In this document: positions 1-7,758 of the stretch, piece after piece
Layout of the letters: each line of letters opens with the position of its first letter
Position numbering within the stretch: the stretch's first letter is position 1
Notes under the pieces: model-generated
What the model was told of the DNA's origin: nothing
The model's database searches: none
Seen by the model: the letters and a program-made list of their open reading frames with translations, nothing else
NCBI RefSeq assembly: GCF_012932375.1
Contig: NZ_JAAIIG010000006.1
Coordinates: 1-64,000, forward strand
Direction: 5' to 3'
Origin: Bifidobacterium olomucense
GTDB lineage: Bacteria > Actinomycetota > Actinomycetes > Actinomycetales > Bifidobacteriaceae
Length of the DNA stretch: 64,000 nt
Translations under genes and position numbers: made by a program

Positions 1-59
1 GAACAAGCCAACACGAAAAGTCAAGCACCCGACCGGATTAACGCCCGGACCGTTAATCA

Positions 60-126
60 CGCCCCGACACGCAAGACAGGAGAACGCCCAACCCCGGATT
101 TAAGACCCACGTTTCTTTACTTAACC
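60..126 (-). repeat. Dispersed intergenic repeat, copy 1
   Basis: Read on the minus strand this carries the box AACGTGGGTCTTAAATCCGGG (93-113) followed by about 35 bases that match, with only a few mismatches, the segment at 37807-37862 between the two tRNA-Glu genes. The remainder of 1-346 shows no credible gene. It is presumably the regulatory region upstream of zwf. Confidence 0.7.
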
Positions 127-333
127 CCGAACACCGTGAGTCGGTGAAGGACAACACGAGACAACATAAGCGCCGATACCCGCCACCGCGCGACCACCGC
201 AGTCATCACACGTCTACCGCTTCACCAATCGCCCAGCCCATCTCCCCCAAACTGTGACGCATCTCGCACCATCCAGCGGTCTCGGACGGCCCATATCGTA
301 TATCGCCTCTAGCGAATCATGGGCCCTACAGAC

Positions 334-346
334 TAGGCTGAGCACC
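334..346 (+). promoter_or_regulatory. Possible -10 element for leaderless zwf mRNA
   Basis: TAGGCT (334-339) fits the actinobacterial TANNNT -10 element and ends 7 bases before the zwf ATG. No Shine-Dalgarno sequence precedes that ATG. Together these suggest transcription starting at or next to the start codon. This is inferred from sequence alone. Confidence 0.35.
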
Positions 347-1885
347 ATGAGTGAATCCAACGCATGGAGCAATCCACTACGCGACTCGCGCGATCTGCGA
401 TTGCCCCGCATCGCCGGCCCGTGCAGCCTCGTCATCTTTGGCGTCACGGGTGATCTGGCGCAGAAAAAGCTGCTTCCGGCCGTCTACGACCTCGCCAACC
501 GTGGTCTGTTGCCACCGAGTTTCGGCCTGACCGGCTTCGCCCGCCGCGACTGGACGCAGGAACATTTCATCGACTTCGTGAAAACCGCCGTCAAGGCCCG
601 TTGCCGTACGCCGTTCAAGGAATCGACATGGGAGAACCTCGCGAAGGGCATTCGCTTCGTGCAGGGCACCTTTGACGATCCCGAAGCCTTCGAGCGACTG
701 AGCGCCACCGTGCAGGAGCTCGATCGCGACCGCGGCACGCGCGGCAACCACGCCTTCTACATGTCGGTACCGCCGCGCGCCTTCCCGGTCGTTTCCAAGC
801 AGTTGGCGGCCTCCGGCCTGTCCCGTTCGAGCGAAGGCGCATGGCGTCGCGTGATCATCGAAAAGCCGTTCGGTCACGATCTGGCCAGCGCCAAGGAGCT
901 CGACAGCGTGGTTTCCGAGGTGTTCGACCCGAACTCGGTGTTCCGCATCGACCATTACCTCGGCAAGGAGACCGTGCAGAATCTGCTGGCTCTGCGATTC
1001 GCGAACGCGATGTACGAGCCGATCTGGAATGCCAACTACGTGGACCACGTGCAGATCACCATGGCCGAGGACATCGGCATCGGTGGCCGCGCCGGGTACT
1101 ACGACGGCATCGGCGCCGCGCGCGATGTCATCCAGAACCACTTGTTGCAGCTGATGGCGCTTACAGCCATGGAAGAGCCGGTAAGCTTCACCGCCAAGGA
1201 TCTGACGGCCGAAAAAACCAAGGTGCTCTCCGCCGTCCGCCTGCCGAAGGACCTAGCCTCCAATACCGCGCGAGGCCAGTATGCCAAAGGTTGGCAAGGC
1301 TCGCATGAGGTCGTCGGCTATCTGGAGGAGAAGGGCATCGATCCCAAGTCCACCACCGAGACGTACGCCGCAATTCGCCTTGATATCGACACCCGCCGTT
1401 GGGCCGGTGTGCCGTTCTACCTGCGCTGCGGCAAACGTCTGGGCAAGCGCGTGACCGAAATCGCCGTGGTCTTCAAGCGCGCCCCTCACCTGCCGTTCGA
1501 ACAGACCGCCGTACGTGAGCTCGGCAAGAACGCCATCGTGATTCGCGTGCAGCCGGACGAGGGCGTAACCATGCGATTCGGCGCCAAGGTGCCGGGCGGC
1601 TCGACAATGGAGGTCCGTGACGTCAACATGGACTTCAGCTACGGCCGTTCATTCACTGAAAACTCGCCGGAAGCATACGAGCGACTGATTCTGGACGTGC
1701 TGTTGGGCGATCCGCCGCTGTTCCCAACCACCGAGGAAGTGAACCTCAGCTGGGAGATTCTCGACCCGATCGAAGAGTTCTGGTCCACACTCGGCCAGCC
1801 ACAGCCTTACCGCGCCGGCACTTGGGGACCGGCCGAAGCCGATGAGATGCTGGCGCGCGAAGGACGCCACTGGAGGATGCCATGA
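347..1885 (+). CDS. zwf: Glucose-6-phosphate dehydrogenase
   Basis: This cytoplasmic enzyme oxidises glucose 6-phosphate to 6-phosphogluconolactone with NADP+, the first step of the oxidative pentose phosphate branch. The N-terminal nucleotide-binding motif reads VIFGVTGDLAQKKL. The substrate-binding and catalytic segment RIDHYLGKETVQN and the upstream IIEKPFGHD are intact. At 512 residues it has the usual family length. The open frame extends to 254, but the ATG at 347 (MSESNAWSNPLRD) fits homologues better and sits behind a -10-like TAGGCT. The stop overlaps the opcA start by four bases (ATGA), so the two are co-transcribed and translationally coupled. Confidence 0.96.
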   Translation: MSESNAWSNPLRDSRDLRLPRIAGPCSLVIFGVTGDLAQKKLLPAVYDLANRGLLPPSFGLTGFARRDWTQEHFIDFVKTAVKARCRTPFKESTWENLAKGIRFVQGTFDDPEAFERLSATVQELDRDRGTRGNHAFYMSVPPRAFPVVSKQLAASGLSRSSEGAWRRVIIEKPFGHDLASAKELDSVVSEVFDPNSVFRIDHYLGKETVQNLLALRFANAMYEPIWNANYVDHVQITMAEDIGIGGRAGYYDGIGAARDVIQNHLLQLMALTAMEEPVSFTAKDLTAEKTKVLSAVRLPKDLASNTARGQYAKGWQGSHEVVGYLEEKGIDPKSTTETYAAIRLDIDTRRWAGVPFYLRCGKRLGKRVTEIAVVFKRAPHLPFEQTAVRELGKNAIVIRVQPDEGVTMRFGAKVPGGSTMEVRDVNMDFSYGRSFTENSPEAYERLILDVLLGDPPLFPTTEEVNLSWEILDPIEEFWSTLGQPQPYRAGTWGPAEADEMLAREGRHWRMP

Positions 1886-2922
1886 TCATCGATATGCCCA
1901 ATACCCGCACCCGTGAGATCGCGCACAAGATTGAGCAACTGCACGAGGAACGCGGCGAATCAGCCACCGGACGAGTGCTGACGCTACTCATCGCCACGGA
2001 TGACGACAATCTTGAGCATGCGCTGGAAGTCGCCAATTCGGCGAGCCGCGAGCATCCATGCCGTGTGATCGCCATCGTGCCGAATCGTGAGTATCGTCCG
2101 GTTGCCGGCGCGAACGGCACCGCCGGCAGCGAACCGAACGCAGCTGAAGTCGCCGCCGAAGTCGCCGCGAATCGCGACAACCCGGCAGTAGATCTGACCG
2201 ACGGCCCCACCGATCCGAACGATTCCAATCTGGATGCACAGGTCCGATTCGGCGCGGATGCCGGTGCCGGTGAGATCATCATCCTGCGCCCGCGCGGTGG
2301 ACTCATCAACCATCCTGATACGCTTGTCATCCCGCTGCTGGTGCCGGATGCACCGGTTGTGGCCTGGTGGCCGACGACCCCGCCGTCGAACCCGGCCAAG
2401 GATCTGATGGGCGCTATGGCCCGCAGCCGTATCACCGATGCCCTGCATTCCACGAATCCCGAGGCTACGATCGAACGACTGCGCCGCAACTGGACTCCGG
2501 AAGACATCGATCTGTCTTGGACGCGACTGACCGTCTGGCGCGCCATGCTCGCCGCGATGCTCGACCAGCCGCCGCATTTGCCGATCACTGCGGTCAAGGT
2601 AACTGGTAAGGCGGAATTCCTGCCGATGGAGATGCTGTGCGCGTGGCTGCGACTGAAGCTCAACGTGCCCGTTGAAACCGAATTCGAACCGGACGCCGAA
2701 GCGGTAACCGGCGTGTACCTGACGCGCGCGGACGGTGTGGTATCGCTGGAGCGCCCGTATGAAGATCAGGCGCTGATTTCCATGCCCGGGCAGGCACCGC
2801 AAACGATTTCCGTGCCGATGCGCACCATCGAAGACTGCCTGACTGAGGAATTGCGCCGTATCGACCCAGATGAGATCTATGCCGAAGTCATCAATGAAGG
2901 CTGGGATTTGATTCGCCACTAG
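1882..2922 (+). CDS. opcA: Glucose-6-phosphate dehydrogenase assembly protein OpcA
   Basis: OpcA is an accessory protein of actinobacterial and cyanobacterial glucose-6-phosphate dehydrogenase, needed for full oligomerisation and activity. The 346-residue protein shows the family layout: an N-terminal Rossmann-like half (RVLTLLIATDDDNLEHALEVAN) and a central conserved PVVAWWP segment. It starts inside the zwf stop codon, which supports co-translation with its partner. An alanine-rich insertion near residues 75-105 (many short GAA/GCC codons) looks like a variable linker. The identification rests on position and recognisable sequence. It has no enzymatic motif of its own. Confidence 0.92.
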   Translation: MIIDMPNTRTREIAHKIEQLHEERGESATGRVLTLLIATDDDNLEHALEVANSASREHPCRVIAIVPNREYRPVAGANGTAGSEPNAAEVAAEVAANRDNPAVDLTDGPTDPNDSNLDAQVRFGADAGAGEIIILRPRGGLINHPDTLVIPLLVPDAPVVAWWPTTPPSNPAKDLMGAMARSRITDALHSTNPEATIERLRRNWTPEDIDLSWTRLTVWRAMLAAMLDQPPHLPITAVKVTGKAEFLPMEMLCAWLRLKLNVPVETEFEPDAEAVTGVYLTRADGVVSLERPYEDQALISMPGQAPQTISVPMRTIEDCLTEELRRIDPDEIYAEVINEGWDLIRH

Positions 2923-2937
2923 GTCATTTCGCCATGC

Positions 2938-3002
2938 ATTCAAATGTGCCGCACTATTCGTCGATTTCCCTTGTGGCAGCGAATAGTGCGGCACATTTGA
3001 AT
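2938..3002. repeat. Long perfect hairpin between opcA and pgl
   Basis: Two perfect 23-base arms (2938-2960 and 2980-3002) flank a 19-base loop. The arm includes GTGCCGCACTATTCG. It lies 16 bases after the opcA stop and has no U-tract, so it may be an mRNA stabiliser or processing element, or a mobile palindrome, rather than a simple terminator. Confidence 0.75.
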
Positions 3003-3210
3003 CCACAGTCAAAACACCGCACAACAAAAATGGCTTATTCCCAACGTTTTGCTTGATGCAGCAGACCGCACAACAGCGCAGAATCTCAATAATCGTTGAT
3101 TTGTGTTCGCACAATATCGAAAAATAATTGATTTTTTGCCGTTGTGCGCAGAACGTCTCCACTGACACCTGCAATCGGAGAAATCCGCGCAACAGACCAA
3201 GGATATTGTT

Positions 3211-4083
3211 ATGGCAAATCGCACACTGATTGTTTACCCTGATAAAGATTTGATGATTCATGCCGGCGCACAGCGTCTGGTATTGGGGCTGCTTGATGCG
3301 CTGGATGAGCGACTGGCGGATGGCAGCCGTCGCACGCGCGTGGATGTGGCTTTGTCTGGCGGTTCGGCCGCGCAGCCGCTGGGTTTGGTGCTTGCCAATC
3401 CGCTGAGCGCAAGCATTGATTGGAGTCGCGTGCATTTCTGGTTCAGCGACGAACGTTTTGTGCCGTCATACGACACCGATCGCAATGCGCTGGAAGCGCG
3501 TCATCTGCTGCTCGACCAGCTGGTGGCCGATGGCAAGTTGCCGGAATCGAACATCCATGAGATGCCCGCCGACCTCCGTTCCGCCGAGGAAATCGCTACA
3601 GTGATGGCGAATACGGAGAGCACAGACGCCGACGTACGAGCTGCCGCCGACGCTGACAACGCCGCGTTGCTGGACGCCGCCGCCCGCCGCTATGCCGATG
3701 AGCTGACCCGCGAGATGGGGCCGGAGCCAGTATTCGACCTGATGATTCTGGGTATGGGACCGGATGGCCATTACGCCTCGCTGTTCCCAGCCTCCTCCGG
3801 TCACCATGAAGTGTCAGTGACCGATCGCCTGACTGTGGGCGTGAGCCACTCCCCCAAGATGCCGCCGCTGCGCATCTCGCTGACCGCGCCGCTGATCGCT
3901 CGATCTCGCCGTACCTGGTTCTTCGCTGCAGGGGCGGGCAAGGCCGATTCGCTGGCACACATGTTCGCCGCGCACTCTGATGGCACCGGATTGACCGGCG
4001 ACCCGGAGTATCCGTCCTCCTACACCGGCGGCACCGAGGAATTCGTCTGGTTCACCACCGAGGAGACGATAGTTAAGCTATAG
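3211..4083 (+). CDS. pgl: 6-phosphogluconolactonase
   Basis: This enzyme hydrolyses 6-phosphogluconolactone to 6-phosphogluconate, the step between zwf and gnd. The 290-residue protein carries the lactonase/NagB-fold hallmarks: VDVALSGGSAAQPLG near residue 47, the WFSDERFVP active-site segment near residue 76, and the GMGPDGHYASLFP motif near residue 178. AAGGA lies just upstream of the ATG. An acidic alanine-rich insertion near residues 132-155 is longer than in many homologues. It follows zwf-opcA on the same strand after a 288-base gap that holds a large hairpin, so it may have its own promoter. Confidence 0.95.
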   Translation: MANRTLIVYPDKDLMIHAGAQRLVLGLLDALDERLADGSRRTRVDVALSGGSAAQPLGLVLANPLSASIDWSRVHFWFSDERFVPSYDTDRNALEARHLLLDQLVADGKLPESNIHEMPADLRSAEEIATVMANTESTDADVRAAADADNAALLDAAARRYADELTREMGPEPVFDLMILGMGPDGHYASLFPASSGHHEVSVTDRLTVGVSHSPKMPPLRISLTAPLIARSRRTWFFAAGAGKADSLAHMFAAHSDGTGLTGDPEYPSSYTGGTEEFVWFTTEETIVKL

Positions 4084-4171
4084 GGCTCACGGAAGTGGCA
4101 CAGAGAGCCGATTCCTGCAATCTCCAATCGCCAGGATCCGTCCCCGTACAGTGAAAACCAGGTTTATGAGG

Positions 4172-4205
4172 AACCGGGACAGATTTACGTGTCCCGGTTT
4201 TCTAT
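4172..4205 (+). terminator. Rho-independent terminator of pgl
   Basis: A perfect 10-bp stem AACCGGGACA / TGTCCCGGTT (4172-4181, 4190-4199) is followed by TCTATTTTGG and then CTTTTTT. Confidence 0.8.
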
Positions 4206-4359
4206 TTTGGCTTTTTTGAGACAACCGAGACAAAAATGACGGCAACGCATGTTGTGCCCGGCATTATAAATGGCAGAATATCGCCATTTCTATTCACTCT
4301 GGTATTCGGATTCCAGGGATTCCTTGCCACGGTTCGCGATAATCAGCCAAAACCCTCTA

Positions 4360-4416
4360 CCGGGACATACAAATATGTCCCGGTGTGCGCATCAATCGGT
4401 TGATACGCACACCGGG
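4360..4416. repeat. Two overlapping, mutually exclusive hairpins
   Basis: Arms 4360-4369 / 4374-4383 (CCGGGACATA / TATGTCCCGG) and arms 4379-4389 / 4406-4416 (CCCGGTGTGCG / CGCACACCGGG) share bases 4379-4383, so only one can form at a time. The pair lies about 250 bases downstream of the minus-strand gnd stop, in the gap between convergent pgl and gnd. Confidence 0.6.
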
Positions 4417-4452
4417 ACGACGATAGACGCCAAGCCGGCATAGACGCCGAGC

Positions 4453-4529
4453 CTGAGCCGGCCGGACAGCCCACAGGGCTGTCCTTAAGCCTGAAATCAC
4501 GAAGCTACGCTTCGATTTCAGGCTTACCC
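4453..4529 (-). repeat. 77-bp direct repeat, copy 1 (duplicated gnd 3' end)
   Basis: This segment is identical over 77 bases to 4611-4687, which contains the last codons and stop of gnd plus the downstream hairpins. It is therefore a detached copy of the gene end (codons for GKPEIEA and stop) with its two stems GGACAGCCC / GGGCTGTCC and GCCTGAAATC / GATTTCAGGC. Confidence 0.85.
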
Positions 4530-4610
4530 TCTTCGCCTCCGGCCCCTGCAATTACGGACTCGCTCTACGAGCGAGACTCAATGTTGGCTCGGTGGCATAG
4601 CCACCGAGCA

Positions 4611-4687
4611 CTGAGCCGGCCGGACAGCCCACAGGGCTGTCCTTAAGCCTGAAATCACGAAGCTACGCTTCGATTTCAGGCTTACCC
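4611..4687 (-). repeat. 77-bp direct repeat, copy 2 (overlaps the gnd stop)
   Basis: This is the native copy: bases 4663-4687 encode the gnd C-terminus and 4611-4662 hold its terminal hairpins. Between the two copies are further small stems (4559-4575 and GCTCGGTGGC / GCCACCGAGC at 4587-4608). Confidence 0.85.
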
Positions 4688-6117
4688 GGCTCAGCCCACA
4701 ACGTGTGGAATACGCCGGGCTTGTCTACGCGGCCGTAGGTGTGGGCACCGAAGAGGTCGCGCTGGGACTGGGTCAGGGCGGTGGGCAGGCGCTTGGAGCG
4801 CAGGCCGTCGTAGTAGGCCAGGGAGCTGGAGAACACCGGGGTCGGGATTCCGGCTTCCACGGCGCGAACGATCACGCGACGCCATGCATCCTGGGATTCG
4901 CCGATGATCTTCTCGAAGTACGGGTCGAACAGCAGGGAGGCCGGCGGGTTATCGCCCTTGAAGGCCTCGGTGATGCGGTCGAGCAGGAACTGGGCACGGA
5001 TGATGCAGCCGCCACGCCAAATGCGGGCCACTTCGGACAGGTTGATATCCCAGCCGTATTCCTTGGCACCATCCTGAATCTCGTTCAGGCCCTGAGCGTA
5101 GGCAACCACCTTGGAGGCGAACAGCGCCTTGCGCACGTCCTCGACGAACGCCGCACGATCCTCACCGTCCAGATCGATGGTCTTGTTCGGACCGGCCAGA
5201 CCTTCCTGCTGAGCGGCCTCACGCAGCTCGCCGTGGGAAGACAGGGCACGGGCGAACACAGCCTCGCCAATGGAAGCCACCGGGGAGCCGAACTCCAGAC
5301 CGGTCTGCACGGTCCACGTGCCGGTGCCCTTCATGCCGGCATGATCGACCACCACGTCCACGAACGGCTTGCCGGTCTCGGCATCCTTGTGGTGCAGGAT
5401 CTCGGCGGTGATCTCAATGAGGTAAGAATCAAGGTCGCCCTTGTTCCACTCCTCGAACACGTCGCCGATCTCCTCGGCATCCATGCCCAAGCCACGGCGC
5501 AGAATGTCGTACGCCTCACCGATCACCTGCATATCGGCATACTCAATGCCGTTGTGCACCATCTTGACGAAGTGGCCGGCACCATCGGTGCCAATGTGGG
5601 TCACGCACGGCTCGCCGTTCACCTTGGCGGCGATGGATTCAAGGATCGGACCGAGGGTCTTCCAGGATTCCGCAGTGCCGCCAGGCATCAGGGACGGACC
5701 GTTCAGCGCGCCTTCCTCGCCGCCGGACACGCCGCAGCCCACAAAGTGGAAGCCCTTGGCTCGCACTTCCTTCTCACGCTTGATGGTGTCCTTGAAGAAG
5801 GAGTTGCCGCCGTCCACAATGATGTCGCCCGGCTCGAACACCTCTTCGAGCTGCTCGATCACAGCATCGGTCGGAGCACCGGCCTTGACCATGATGATGG
5901 CAGTGCGAGGGCGCTTCAGGGAAGCCGCGAACTCTTCCAACGTCTGGGCCGGCACGAAGTTGCCTTCAGTGCCATGCTCGGCAATCAGCTTCTCGGTACG
6001 GGAGTAGTGACGGTTGAACAGGGCTACCGTGTTGCCATGGTGCGCCAGATTGCGCGCCAGGTTGGAACCCATTGCCGCCAGTCCGATTACGCCGATATTT
6101 GCAGTAGCTTCGGCCAT
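4663..6117 (-). CDS. gnd: 6-phosphogluconate dehydrogenase, decarboxylating
   Basis: This cytoplasmic enzyme converts 6-phosphogluconate and NADP+ to ribulose 5-phosphate and CO2, completing the oxidative branch with zwf and pgl. The start at 6117 gives MAEATANIGVIGLAAMGSNLARN, with the Rossmann GxAxMG motif close to the N-terminus and AAAGGCAAGG upstream. The frame remains open to 6150, but that extension has no match to family ends. The signature IVDGGNSFFKDT, the catalytic HNGIEYADMQ region and the C-terminal SALSSH-type helix region (RALSSHGELREAAQ) are present in 484 residues, the normal length. Its last eight codons lie inside a 77-bp duplicated segment. Confidence 0.96.
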   Translation of the reverse strand: MAEATANIGVIGLAAMGSNLARNLAHHGNTVALFNRHYSRTEKLIAEHGTEGNFVPAQTLEEFAASLKRPRTAIIMVKAGAPTDAVIEQLEEVFEPGDIIVDGGNSFFKDTIKREKEVRAKGFHFVGCGVSGGEEGALNGPSLMPGGTAESWKTLGPILESIAAKVNGEPCVTHIGTDGAGHFVKMVHNGIEYADMQVIGEAYDILRRGLGMDAEEIGDVFEEWNKGDLDSYLIEITAEILHHKDAETGKPFVDVVVDHAGMKGTGTWTVQTGLEFGSPVASIGEAVFARALSSHGELREAAQQEGLAGPNKTIDLDGEDRAAFVEDVRKALFASKVVAYAQGLNEIQDGAKEYGWDINLSEVARIWRGGCIIRAQFLLDRITEAFKGDNPPASLLFDPYFEKIIGESQDAWRRVIVRAVEAGIPTPVFSSSLAYYDGLRSKRLPTALTQSQRDLFGAHTYGRVDKPGVFHTLWAEPGKPEIEA

Positions 6118-6326
6118 TTGCCTTGCCTTTCTGTGAAGCTCATCGTTCAAACACTGTCAGTCTATCGTCCACGTTGACGGCATGCGAGACCCGTCTTACG
6201 CCAACAGCTGACCGACCGCTCAGCGTCTGCCGATGAATCGCCCCTCGGATATCCGCTGCCGCAACCCAACGCTGAGGTGGTTGAATAGGGAGATATCGGT
6301 GTCGAACGAACGGCAAGGAGTCTTTC

Positions 6327-7517
6327 ATGATCAATGAGGCATATAAGGCGATGCTGGGCGGCAAGTCCGTCATCCGCGAATTGAGCGAATACGCCACCGC
6401 CCGAGGCAAGGAAATCGGCTACGACAATGTGTTCGACTATTCCCTCGGCAACCCGAGCGTTCCGGCCCCGCCCGACTTCGCCAGAACCATGGTCGACCTG
6501 TATACGAACGGCGATCCGGTCGCCATTCACGGATACTCCCCCTCGCTTGGCATCCCGTCCGTCAAGGAGGCCATCGCCGATTCACTCAATCGCCGATTCG
6601 GCACCGCCTACACCGGCAATCACATTTTCCCGACCACGGGCGCAGCCGGCGCGTTGGCCCATGCGATGCGCGCAGTGACCAAGCCGGGCGACGAGATCAT
6701 CACCTTTGCCCCCTTCTTCCCCGAGTACATGCCGTACGTGAACGGCACAGGCGCACATCTGACCGTGATTCCCGCGGACACGGCGAACTTCCAGATCAAC
6801 TTCGAGGCATTTGAAGCGGCGCTCAACCCGAACGTGCAGGCCGTGCTGATCAATACGCCGAACAACCCCTCCGGTGCCGTCTACTCGGCCGAGACGCTCA
6901 CCAAACTCGCCGCCCTGCTCACCGCCAAGCAGACCGAATACGGCCACGACATCTTCCTGATCAGCGACGAACCATACCGTGAGATCGTCTTTGACGGCAA
7001 CACCCAGCCGTATCCGGCGAACTTCTACGCGAACACGCTCACCTGCTATTCGTGGTCGAAGTCGTTGTCCCTGCCCGGCGAGCGCATCGGCTACGTGGCG
7101 GTGAATCCAGCGGCCGCCGATGCCGATCTGCTGGTGCCGATTATGGGGCAGATCTCTCGCGGCACCGGGCACAACTGCCCGCCGAGCTCGATCCAGCTGG
7201 GCGTGGCGAAGGTACTTGATGAGACCAGCGATCTCTCCGTTTACGAGACGAACATGAACCTGCTTTATGACGCCCTCACATCCATCGGATTCGACGTGGT
7301 TCGCCCCGGCGGCACGTTCTACATCTTCCCGAAGGCCTTGGAGGAGGATGCGACCGAGTTCTGCCTCAAGGCGAAGGAATACGACCTGATTCTGGTGCCG
7401 TCCGAAAGCTTCGGCGTTCCCGGATACTTCCGTATGGCGTACTGCATCGACACGGAGAAGGTCAAGCGCTCGATTCCGGCGCTCGAAAAGTTCGCACACG
7501 AACAGTACGGACTGTGA
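6327..7517 (+). CDS. Pyridoxal phosphate-dependent class I/II aminotransferase
   Basis: This is a 396-residue fold-type I aminotransferase. Visible family features are the substrate segment SLGNPSVPAPP, INTPNNPSGAVYSAETL (the Asn-containing cofactor contact), SDEPYREIVFDG (the Asp that pairs with the pyridine nitrogen), SWSKSLSLPGERIGY with the Schiff-base Lys, and the C-terminal substrate Arg in GYFRMAYC. AAGGAG precedes the ATG by seven bases. Aromatic amino acid or aspartate substrates are plausible, but the sequence does not decide. It stands alone between gnd and a convergent membrane-protein gene. A 16-base piece of its 3' end (GGACTGTGATCGCCGG) is repeated about 30 bases downstream. 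Confidence 0.9.
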   Translation: MINEAYKAMLGGKSVIRELSEYATARGKEIGYDNVFDYSLGNPSVPAPPDFARTMVDLYTNGDPVAIHGYSPSLGIPSVKEAIADSLNRRFGTAYTGNHIFPTTGAAGALAHAMRAVTKPGDEIITFAPFFPEYMPYVNGTGAHLTVIPADTANFQINFEAFEAALNPNVQAVLINTPNNPSGAVYSAETLTKLAALLTAKQTEYGHDIFLISDEPYREIVFDGNTQPYPANFYANTLTCYSWSKSLSLPGERIGYVAVNPAAADADLLVPIMGQISRGTGHNCPPSSIQLGVAKVLDETSDLSVYETNMNLLYDALTSIGFDVVRPGGTFYIFPKALEEDATEFCLKAKEYDLILVPSESFGVPGYFRMAYCIDTEKVKRSIPALEKFAHEQYGL

Positions 7518-7578
7518 TCGCCGGATGACGATCTGTGCAGTGGACTGTGATCGCCGGCCGATTCGCTGTTGCCGTCGA

Positions 7579-7696
7579 GGTGCGGCGTATGCGATGCCCG
7601 ACACGCTCAAGGCCGCTCGGCCTCGCTTTGGTGCATGCTCGCGAAGCGTAGCATGCACCAAAGCTGCTTACGGTCGGGCATCGCATATGCCGCACC
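7579..7696. repeat. Long hairpin repeat, CCCGACAC-CTCAAGGCCG family, copy 1
   Basis: The outer arms 7579-7602 and 7673-7696 pair over 24 bases with one mismatch. An inner perfect 14-bp stem (CTTTGGTGCATGCT) sits in the loop. The internal core GCCCGACACGCTCAAGGCCG recurs, with one base changed, in the hairpin at 61335-61417, so these are members of one dispersed family. Confidence 0.75.
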
Positions 7697-7758
7697 CCGA
7701 CGTTCCGTTCCCGTGCTGGAGTTATCGGAATTGGGCTACGACAGAGCCCACAAAAAAA

